A stretch of 64,000 bases of DNA from Thamnaconus septentrionalis. Lineage: Eukaryota; Chordata; Actinopteri; Tetraodontiformes; Monacanthidae. Each line of letters starts with the position of its first letter. Position 1 is the stretch's first letter. The position numbers and the translations under genes were made by a program. The stretch covers positions 13,768,273 through 13,832,272 of the forward strand of contig CM020510.1 in NCBI GenBank assembly GCA_009823395.1, read 5' to 3'. The notes beneath the pieces are model-generated. The model was not told the DNA's origin. It made no database searches and was given only the letters and a program-made list of their open reading frames with translations. Below, piece by piece: positions 1-9,163 of this stretch.

Positions 1-479
1 GCTGCGGTTCAGCATAACTGCTATATCACTGCAGCTTCAAATCGAGTAGAAAGTTTAACCTCGAGTTGTTGTTTTTTTTAGTAAGAACAAACCAGTGTCC
101 CAACGACATTAGCAGGAATGCTTCTGTCATTACAGCGGTCTCATTAACGATAGCAACAGTGCTATATGGCCAACATCAGGGGAGCAAATGTTGGCCGTGC
201 AACTGGACTGTAATCTCTTCGCGGTAGTTTATCGCTTTAACATCACTGTCTATAAACTGAAACAAAAACCTTAATACAGCTACACCAACAAACTGGCATC
301 ATTCAGCTGGTCAAATGAAACACAGGCATGTTTGGCTAACGAGCTAACCGTTTAGCTACCTTCCACAGGACTGCTTTTTTCCTGAATTGACGCAGCTTTG
401 ACTGAGGTAATCATGAATAAAACCACACTATAGTCGATGGAACTGGTCAAACGGTCGCCAAGCTTCACGACAAACTTAC

Positions 480-630
480 CTCGTATGTGCTTATGCCAGC
501 GCAATGTCGTACAACGTAGTTGGCCAAAGCAGAACTTAGTAGCGGCGTTGTTATCTCCACTAGATTGAAAGCAGTGGGACGTCCACACCCTCAGTGTACG
601 TGCTAACGTTGAGAGGAGGAAGACATTGCT
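480..630 (-). other. Possible non-coding first exon of a divergent gene
   Basis: On the minus strand a strong splice donor (ACGAG followed by GTAAGT) lies at 480/479, downstream of a CpG-containing stretch near 600-650. The open frame running into this donor has no ATG; it opens at a GTG, so I read it as at most a 5' UTR exon of a gene that leaves the window on the left, head to head with rrp8. One good donor is weak evidence and this may be chance. The rest of 1-1900 has no coding signal I can support; 967-992 is a poly-T run. Confidence 0.2.
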
Positions 631-1305
631 CCGCCCCCCTGCGACAAAAGGGAGAACTGCAGGAAGTAGATATTCAGCGCCTCAGGGCGCAGTTTTTCTT
701 CTGTTCAGGTAATTGGTAACTCCGATGTATTAAGACTGTAGAAGCGTAATTTCACATCACTCGTATTTCTATATTTTATATGTGAGTCATGCATATAAAA
801 ACAGGAAAATTAAGAATTTTAGCGTTTCTTAAATGCATGCTTTATAAATCTTTACAATCCCCACATTCATTATTATTATTATCAATATCTGCATTAAATA
901 TATAGGATTTAAAAAATTAAGTTTAACAATGAAAAACCCTAAATTCTTTCACATTCAAATTCTTTTATTTTTTTTTTTTTTTTTTTTTTTTTAAAGGGAC
1001 AAAGTACATTGATCAACATTTCCATGAGAAAGTAAACATACCCGAGTTAGCTGAAGGCAAATTTTCATCGGTAGTCCCTTTGCCAGGTGTTAATAGACTC
1101 TTCAATAAAATACACATGGAGACATAGACAAGAATACATCGTGAAGACAGATAGACAGATACAGTACAAAGATTAAATAATTAAATGAATAAAATTACAG
1201 TATCTCCAGTAGTATTTCCTCTAGTTTAGAATACTTACTTGACGACTGTAAAAATACGGTGCTAAATTGTCAGAGGAGCAAAGGTTGAACCTAAAGTTAA
1301 ACCAT

Positions 1306-1343
1306 AGTCAGTCACGCCTCACTTACTGAAGGCGTGACTGACT
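1306..1343. repeat. Perfect 14-bp hairpin
   Basis: AGTCAGTCACGCCT at 1306-1319 is exactly reverse-complemented by AGGCGTGACTGACT at 1330-1343, with a 10-base loop; the flanks extend the pairing imperfectly (ACCATAG against CTGTGGT). It lies about 570 bases upstream of the rrp8 start codon. It may be a relic of an inverted-repeat transposon end or simply a palindrome. Confidence 0.7.
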
Positions 1344-1495
1344 CTGTGGTCAACAAACCCCGCTGTTTTGCCCGCTGCTCGACTTATAGCAAAGTTATGC
1401 CAGTTTTAAGATTCTTTTATCACAAGAGGAGTCATTTCTTTCGCTTGATATCCTGTAATATTTATATCTTTTTTTATATACAGTATATATAAAAA

Positions 1496-1499
<4 letters not shown>

Positions 1500-1547
<48 letters not shown>

Positions 1548-1550
1548 CGC
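1500..1550. repeat. (GT)n followed by (GC)n microsatellite
   Basis: About 19 GT units run directly into about six GC units. Alternating purine-pyrimidine DNA of this kind is a classic Z-DNA-prone sequence. It sits about 370 bases upstream of the rrp8 start codon. Confidence 0.9.
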
Positions 1551-1914
1551 ATGCGTGCCTGTATGGCTACAAAACTACGTGTCCCACAATCCTCTGTTGC
1601 CCTCGAGTCATCAAAGTGCGCCTGTAGTTCTGTTTTGCTTCCCTCGCGCACATGAGACCAACCAACGTGGCTATTGCCGTTTTCTCCGGCCATTAAACGC
1701 AATAACCCGTTTATTACATACATTAGATTTGGATAAACAACAAAACCTGGGACCTCCCGACTAATCTTCCAGGTTCCCGCCTCCCTGGGGCGAAGCAGTA
1801 AGTGTTGTGTGGAGAAATAGAAGATAAATGAAACGGGACGTCACTGCTGGGGTTGTGAACTCAACAGTAAGTTAACAAATCTGTGTCCTTCGCTTCCACA
1901 GTCTGTGTGAAAAC

Positions 1915-4900
1915 ATGTTTCTTGAAGACGAAGACTGGGATGACGAACATGCGGGGCAGCCTTTGAGTAAAACTGTCACCAACATCCAGCAGGCGACCGG
2001 CGTCACAAATGTCAAGGTAAAAGCACATCCAGTGGCTAATGACGTAGCGGAAAGCTCAGGTTTAGCTTTCAGACAGAGGGAGAGGAAGAAAAGATAAACT
2101 ATAGTAAAACCATGTTTAAAAAATGACGCTCTGCATCACTGTCCAAAGTGGTAGGATGTAAATACAATTAGTGCACATCACTGCTCTTTGAATGCATGAC
2201 TTCCAGCAGGTTCTGCTTTCTAACTTTACTTCATGCCACTGAAATTATATAGTAATACAGTTACAACTTTGTTTCCATTTAATTATATTCCCAAAGTGCC
2301 TCTCTTTGAAGAGATTTAAAAGTAGACACTGTGGCTTCAATAGGATTGAACTATCTACGACAATGATTTTGTTTTGATCTGAAACCACAAAAAATGCTAT
2401 TGAAGGATCAGTTAAAATTCTGCTTAAGTTTATTCTGATGAGGTTTTGTTTACAGTTAAAGTAAATTAAATGCCAAGTGATGACCTTTCCAAATGGCATG
2501 ATGTGTGCATGCACATTGGTGTGTACATAATAATTATTTTGTTGATATATTTTGCTTTGAAGCTAGCATTTCATTTATCCACAGAAATCACTGCTAGTCA
2601 TAAACAGTTTGTTTTCCTTTGTTACAGATTTGTAGCTTGGATTTGGAAAAAAATGTATCCACAACACTTAAGATGGTTAGATTATCTCAACATCGCTGAG
2701 TCTTGTTTTGTCAGAGCTTAGATATTGCCCTTTCTGGGGGGAAAATGGTCTCATACCTTCAATTAAAAGCTAAAATCGTAATCTAAATATCTCCTCAAAC
2801 AGCTCAAGACTGTCAAAAAGAAGAGTCTGCTGCGAACGCTGAAGACTCTGGGTTCGGTTCCTGACTGGAAGAGCGAAGATCACCAGCAGGACAGCGACAG
2901 CGAGACTGAAGGGGCTCCAGCACACAAGAAGAAGAGGAAGAAGAAACGAAGCAAGAGGAGAAAGCCGTTGGAAAGTGCTGGGGAGCAGCCAGACGATGCA
3001 GACGTGGGAGCAAGCCTGGTGGAAGAACAACCTGAAGCCAAAAAGAAGAAGAAGAAATTAAACAAAGATGGTGAGTAATTCACTGGCTTGAGGTTTTGTT
3101 TTTTATTCACTTGTTGAAAGGTATAAAATCAAGTTGAGTTTTTTTTTTCTCTCTTTTGGGACAGCAAAGTTAAAAAATATCTCTGAAAACAAGACAAAAG
3201 ATAATAAAATTGCACAATCTTCCAAGGAGAATAAAGGGGAGCCAGAGAACACTGAAAGAGTGAGCAGGCAGCAGTGGAAAAACAAAATAAAGAACAAGAA
3301 GAAAAGTAAAAATAAATACAGACAAAATAAGCCTGAGGAAGCAGGAAAAAACAAAGAGTCTTCAGGGGGAATCGGGGCCAAAGAAGAGGTCAGAGCCGAG
3401 TCATCCAGCAACAACAGCTCTGAGAAGATCAGTCCGACGCCAGCCAAGAGAAAGGAAAAAGAATGTAAACCGCAGAAACGGAAAAACAGCGAAAAAGACA
3501 CTGATGCATCCTGTCCAACAAAAACAAAGACGGTGAAAGAGGAGAAGCAGATTCAGGAGGTGAAAAAAACAACAGATGGCGGAGCGAAAAAACGCGCAAC
3601 CGAATCATCTGTTGACGGATCGGGACAGAGAGTTCTGGAGATCACAGACGGTCAGCAGCAGCCTCCCACGAAAGGACTGAAACCCGAGCAGAGCAGGAAA
3701 CAGCGTCTGTTTAAAGAGAAGCTGCAGAAAATCCTGCGCGGCCAGGAAGCGGAGCAGCGGGACAGTCTGGCGGAGGCGAAAGACAAGCCGGCCGCTCCGG
3801 AGGAAGAGTCGCCGCCGGACCGCTCCGCCTCCCTCCGGTCCCGGATGGAGCAGCGGCTGGAGTCGGCCCGCTTCCGCTACATCAACGAACTGCTGTACAC
3901 CTCGTCCAGCGGCGAGGCCAAGCGCATGTTCAGGCAGGACCCGCAGGCCTTCTGCGTGTACCACAAAGGCTACACGGCCCAGGTCCAGAGGTGGCCCGAC
4001 AACCCGGTGGACAAGATCATCTCTTTCATCCAGCAAAAGTGAGAACACGCATTTATCCATCCATCTATTTTCAATACCCGCTTCTTCCTGAACTCAGGGT
4101 CACGGGGGTTTGCTGCAGCCTATGCCAGCTGTATTAGGGTGACGGCATGGTGACACCCTGGACAAGTCTCCAGTTCATCACAGGGCCACATAGAGATAAA
4201 AAGACAAACAACCGTTTCCAAAAAACAAAAAAAAACCAGCACGGGGTTGTTTAGCGACCCCCATTTAAAAGGCGTTTATACCAGTGCTTCCAGAACTGTG
4301 ACGTGCAGCGTGTGACACTGTACCTAATGTTTGTCAGGCCTGAGACAATCCCAATCCTAAAATATTCTACCACTAATCTGATGAGTTTGTAGGGGGCAAG
4401 GAGGGAGGTTTTTTTTAAAGTCAGTTATAACAGCCGAAAATCACAAAATATTTACATCATCATCACAGGATTCTCTGGTGTCTATATGCTGGCACTTAAG
4501 GCAACCCACATCTGTGAAAAAGAACAGAGGAGTACTTTATCTATGACAAGATAAAGTACTCCTCTCACAGCTACCCAGTGATAAGACAAAATCTGATACG
4601 ATTAGAGAGACAGCTCTTCATGTAATGCAGTTTTCATGTGTGTTTATGTGCATTTGTGCGTCCCTCTGGCGATACTGGGAACTTGTATCTTGCCTTTCCA
4701 TGCTCTGCTCTTGCGGTTCCAAAGTCCGGAAGGCCGTATTGTACTGTATGACCTTCCGAGACGTCTGTGGTTTTCTCGTACAGTCATATCGCCCACTACG
4801 GGCAGTCCACTAGTGCTGCGGTTGTGCACCTCCCTGCCAAACCATGTGCTTGCTGCAGGCACTGCACTAGTTCTTATTCAATTACAGCAACGGAAATGCT

Positions 4901-6103
4901 GTTTGTGACAGTAAGTTCTGAGTCCCCTCCAATGATACAACTTCCAAAGCTTTTCCCAAACGCTGGGCTTTTTGTGGATTATCAGCAATTGTATGCATGC
5001 AAACAACAGTTGATCATCTCAATATAAAGCCGTAAAGTCACACATCTCCTTCCCTGCAGGCCTCCGTCTCTGGTGGTCGCAGACTTCGGCTGTGGCGACT
5101 GTAAGATAGCACGCAGCGTGAAGAACAAGGTGCACAGCTTCGACCTGGCGGCCGTCTGCGAGCTGGTGACCGTCTGCGACATGGCTAAAGTGAGTTGCTT
5201 TCTCTCCTGTCTGCTCATCTGGCCTGCAACTCTGTGAAATTGTGAGGAAATCAGACACACGCGCTCCTCTCTGGTGCAGGTGCCGCTCGGGGACGCCTCC
5301 GTCGACATCGCAGTGTTCTGCCTGTCACTCATGGGAACCAACCTGGCGGACTTTCTGGCAGAGGCCAACCGTGTCCTAAAGATGGGGTAAAACTTTTCGT
5401 ACTGATTCTTCTTGCTTTTTGGGGTATCAAATGTAACGCTGAGTGCTTGTGCTCTTTTTTTTTTTTTAATCGTAGGGGTTTTCTTAAAATAGCAGAAGTA
5501 ACGAGCAGGTTCGAGAATGTGCGGAACTTCACTACTGCACTGGCAAATCTGGGCTTCAAGTTGGTTTCCAAGGTGAGGCAACAACAACAACATTAACAAC
5601 AACAACACAAACATGGCATCATCAGTGAGAGTTTTGCAGGTTTAGAGAAGTCATTTGTGTCTCCTAAAAGACTATGGTTAAATAATGAGCAGTCAGGTGA
5701 TAAATGGCAAGACTAATGACAAAAATAATTACATAATTGGATGTTCTCACCTTTACATTTTTCACTTTATCAGCTGTAACTTTCTTTCTTTGCTCATTCT
5801 TGCTTTACCTTCTTTCTGTACTAAGTTTTGTTTTTGTTTGTTTGTTCTTCTTGCTGGCACAAAGGGTGGATTTATTTTTAAAGATTCTGTTTTTAACAGG
5901 CTTCTTATGAAGAGACGTCAGAACATTGAGGTCCCCAAATGTGCCTGTAAATTACAAACCTACTGACATTTATTCTCCTCTTTCTTTAGGACACAGAGAA
6001 CACCCACTTCTTCTCCTTCGACTTCGTGAAGAATGGGAACGCTCCAGAAAATATCAAGAAATTTGGCCTGGAGTTGAAACCTTGTGTCTACAAGAAAAGA
6101 TAA
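1915..6103 (+). CDS. rrp8: Ribosomal RNA-processing protein 8 (nucleolar methyltransferase)
   Basis: RRP8 (nucleomethylin) is a nucleolar SAM-dependent methyltransferase that makes m1A in large-subunit rRNA and, in mammals, takes part in rDNA silencing. Coding exons, all joining in frame with GT/AG borders: 1915-2016, 2803-3070, 3165-4038, 5060-5189, 5280-5386, 5476-5572, 5990-6103 (predicted 563 residues; human about 456). The N-terminus [11 protein letters not shown] resembles the acidic vertebrate start. Exons 2 and 3 encode a long Lys/Glu-rich, probably disordered nucleolar-targeting region. The conserved domain begins late in exon 3 ([20 protein letters not shown]). The SAM-binding motif [10 protein letters not shown] is in exon 4, FCLSLMGTN and EANRVLK in exon 5, and the family C-terminus LKPCVYKKR ends exon 7. 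The start is the first ATG with this N-terminus. A possible AATATA poly(A) signal is near 6287. The gene looks intact; the extra length is in the disordered region. Confidence 0.95.
4046..4215 (+). repeat. Dispersed teleost repeat fragment, rrp8 intron 3
   Basis: Within intron 3 the stretch contains CAGGGTCACGGGGG, GGTGACACCCTGG and CATCACAGGGCCACA in that order. The same order of phrases appears inverted at 19750-19870 and partly at 35788-35850, so this is a family present at least three times here. It resembles a repeat that is very common in fish genomes; I cannot assign the class. Confidence 0.6.
4526..4565. repeat. Perfect 17-bp hairpin in rrp8 intron 3
   Basis: AGAGGAGTACTTTATCT at 4526-4542 is exactly complemented by AGATAAAGTACTCCTCT at 4549-4565, separated by six bases (ATGACA). 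In the rrp8 pre-mRNA this would form a compact stem-loop. The remainder of this 1-kb intron (4216-5059) shows nothing else I can name. Confidence 0.75.
5578..5608 (+). repeat. (CAA)n short tandem repeat
   Basis: About nine interrupted CAA/ACA units begin a few bases after the donor of the sixth rrp8 coding exon, inside the 417-base last intron. The rest of that intron is AT-rich with no other feature. Confidence 0.8.
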
Positions 6104-6518
6104 ATACACACCAAGGACTCTGTGTTTGTTTCTGTTTCTGCTACTTTCACATGGTTCTTGCACAGTTGTACGTGCTGTGAATGGATACATTGTGATTTCT
6201 TTTGTTTCTAATCACAGACTCTTGATAACTTGTTTCCATAAGGTTTCCTTGGTCACAGAGCTGTAATTGTGTGGGGAAATATGAAAAATATAAAATAATT
6301 GTTTTTTTTTTTTTTTAAAAAAAAAAATCTGATTGTATTTTGTTCATTTCATAAAAATGTTTTTAAAAAAAAAAAAACTTTGTTAGTTGTTAGTTTTTGC
6401 TGTGAGGATGTCACTGTAGTCCCAATTTAAGTGTGAACAGGTTCACTGTCTGTGTATGAATATATTTGAAACTGCTGCAAAACAGTCAACAAGGAACAAG
6501 ACTGTAAGAGAAAAAAAC
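6104..6518. other. Convergent 3' UTRs of rrp8 and the multi-Ig gene
   Basis: This AT-rich stretch lies between the rrp8 stop and the poly(A) signal of the minus-strand gene. It carries several A/T homopolymer runs (6300-6328, 6361-6376). The two transcripts probably end here tail to tail and might overlap. Confidence 0.6.
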
Positions 6519-6524
6519 TTTATT
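6519..6524 (-). terminator. Polyadenylation signal AATAAA
   Basis: TTTATT on the plus strand gives AATAAA on the minus strand, about 205 bases past the stop codon of the multi-Ig receptor gene. It is the first canonical signal downstream of that stop and is followed by T-rich sequence. Confidence 0.6.
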
Positions 6525-6729
6525 ATTTTGATTTTATATAACAACAATCCAATGTGCATCAGTACAAAATTTTAAAAAAGTGCATAATCACTCGGAAATT
6601 ACACGTAATGTAAAAAACAAAACACTTTTGCATTGCTAATGCTAATCAGGAACATTACAAACTCCCGTCATCGACAAACGATGGCCGTCCGGCTCCGCCG
6701 CACCTTTAAACCCAAATCACCTTTCGTCC

Positions 6730-6994
6730 TCACACTGAGCTCTTGACGTCGAGGACGATGGCGTAACTGAAGTCGCCGTCGCCTGTCATCACCGGCGGCT
6801 TCTTCACCTCAGGGGACCCGGGCTGCTGCATCAGAGATGTCAAAGCTGCCAAAGCCTCCTGCTCCTGGGTCAGAGTGCAGCTTTTCATTGCGGTGTCAGA
6901 GTTCAGAATCAGAAAGATGGGATCAAGAAAGAGCAAAACGAGGAAAGGCAGTGAATTTGGACTAACCTTGTACTGTCTTCTCCTGCTTCCTTTC
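6730..6994 (-). CDS. Multi-Ig receptor cytoplasmic tail exons
   Basis: A 28-base exon (6967-6994) encodes a basic stop-transfer stretch (KGSRRRQYK), followed by the last exon (6730-6864). I chose the acceptor CCCAG|GAG at 6865 because it keeps phase 0; a nearer-upstream AAAAG would break the frame unless a weaker donor (GTACAA) is used. The tail contains GDFSYAIVLDV, a YxxV motif, and ends KSSV, which fits a class I PDZ-binding C-terminus (S/T-x-V). The tail is unlike the neighbouring nectin, which ends EWYV. Confidence 0.75.
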
Positions 6995-9105
6995 CTGCAC
7001 ATGAAATAGAGAAAACGATATCAGCGCACTCTTCTCCCCCGACATACGTAATTTTACAAACTTGTAATGCTGAAATGCATCACTAGATGGCACTGTGGCC
7101 AAATCTGACACGCCAAGTCACATTCGGAGGAATGTGGCTTTGTCGAAACGTGACAGGAATATTTGAGAGGATGAGCGTTGACCCGAGCCCTCGTCATTGA
7201 TCTGTGATCTCAGGAGCAGCACACGACTTTGTGCATTACGAACCCGGCGACGTCAACAATCTGAAGATGCGCTCCACCCCTCAAGGTTATTGATAAAAAT
7301 AGCTTTGATCCCTGGAAGTCATGCGCCCCTGTGCACGGACTGCGACTGACCTTCCACATTTAGCCTGACAGCGGCCTCCCCACGGATGAGCGATAATGAA
7401 ACAGAGGCCTCACTGAGCAAAACGGCACCCGAAACCATCTGACTGATTTCTTTTTTTTCTTTTTCTTTTTTTTTGAATAACCCAACGCTGAACGACTGCT
7501 GCGCTACAAAGTGCATTTGCCTGTGATCGTCGTGACCCTGACCAACATTCCTGCGTGCAGCAAAAATCCGTCAGGGGACGGAAAAAAATGGCAGGAAAAT
7601 GCGACAGACGCTCGTAAAGTGGGGGAACGACTCAAGTGATGAACTCAACATTCTCTCTGATTAATGAGCGTCTGAGTTTCCTCGGAGCCGTGATCTTAGG
7701 AAGGTGTGGATTCTGCTGAACCCCTTTACCTTTGTTGATCTAAAACGTGGAAGTCGGGAGAATGAGCCAGATCGCAGCGAGCTCCCTGACAGAGTGCCAG
7801 AAGAAACAGTGCTAAAAGTCAAGAGAAGGAGGCTCTCAGCACCAGAGGGTGGTGGAGGTGGTGGTGGAGGGGGAGCGGGGAGGATATTTTCTACCTGCCT
7901 GCGACGAGCACGACTGCTGCGGTGGCACACACGCACCTGTCTGTTACAGCCGATACCACTTCCTGTTTTTCTTCAATTCTGGGGCTTCGGTGATTCACAC
8001 ATCCTGTTTTTCTCGTACTACATTTTTTTTCTTTTTTTTTGGACACCTTCGCCCTCGATTGCCAGCCGAGCTGCAGAGGCTTCGCGACTCACCGGCACAC
8101 CCAGAGGACGGCGAGCAGGACGATGAGGACGGCCGAGCCCGAGGAGATTCCCACCATGGTCACCAACCCTGAGAGAAAGACGACACTTGGTCACGACGGT
8201 TGCCAGGGTGGCTGCAGGCCTCGGCACGTTTCTCTCCAATGTAAAGGTGTCAACACTCACCGAACAGCTTTTCGTCACTCATCACCTCCACCAGGAAGCT
8301 GACCGTGGCGGTGTGGTGATAGAAGGATGCCCGGCAGCTGTACACGCCTGCGTCCCGCTCCCTCACCTTCTCCTCAAAGACCATGGCCGACTCCTCCATC
8401 GGCATCGGCGTGCCGTCGCTCCTGACACAGAAGCACATTATAGTGTGAGCATGTTTTGTTTTATGTTCTTTTTACATCCGATTCACTTATTTATTTTTTT
8501 GGTATTATTTATCGGGCCGTATGATTCCAAGCCTGTCTGCCACAAGCCAATAGAAACAGCGTAATTTCAAAAAATGCACACGAGCCGTGACACTGGTTTG
8601 TTTTCTTTGAAAGAGCCATTAAAAAAAAGAAGACTGCTGCTCAGACTTCTTCCTGAGGTCAAAGTTGGAGCAAATTCAGAGTCTGACACCAGGGCAGAAT
8701 TTGCTGCAGGAATAGAATATATATTGCAAACAGACACATATGTCGTCTGAAATGTCATGAAACATTCCCCCTTTTATTTTCCCTATCACTCAGGTTAATA
8801 CCAATATAATAAAGTCACTCAACAGGTAGTCGCTGAACCGAACTGTCTGGTTCACACTCTCACGCTCTACCTTTGAGAATAAATCTGTCAGCCATCATAA
8901 AGACGTTCAGAGCCTTTCCTGCTTGTCATTATAGCCAGCCAGGACAAGAGGGTTAAAAGATCTACACGCAGACAAACACATTTCATAATGCGTAGCGACC
9001 GTGCTTCGTCCTCATCGTTCATAGTTCAGATTATTTATTGCAATGGGAAGGAATCTGTTTTTGAAGTGAGTCTTTTAGGGAAAGAATACAGCACACAGGT
9101 GCCTC

Positions 9106-9163
<58 letters not shown>

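Noticed and set aside
352..588. 78-codon minus-strand open frame as a protein
   Set aside because: Its first codon is GTG, not ATG, and no in-frame ATG precedes it; kept only as a possible non-coding first exon.
1406..1764. Open frames through microsatellites (Thr-His or Cys-Val runs), also at 9 kb, 15.6 kb and 36 kb
   Set aside because: Dinucleotide repeats are open in several frames; no coding evidence.
2629..2711. Possible extra rrp8 exon after TTGTTACAG
   Set aside because: The acceptor is good but the encoded residues do not resemble RRP8, the only donor would be GTTAGA, and exon 1 joins exon 2 (2803) in frame without it.
3103..4060. Minus-strand open frames over rrp8 exon 3
   Set aside because: Shadow frames of the Lys/Glu-rich rrp8 coding exon (Leu/Phe-rich in reverse).
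7704..8302. Overlapping plus-strand open frames of 85-140 codons
   Set aside because: Partly antisense to the membrane exon of the multi-Ig gene, partly low-complexity Gly and Phe runs; no splice logic or family pattern.
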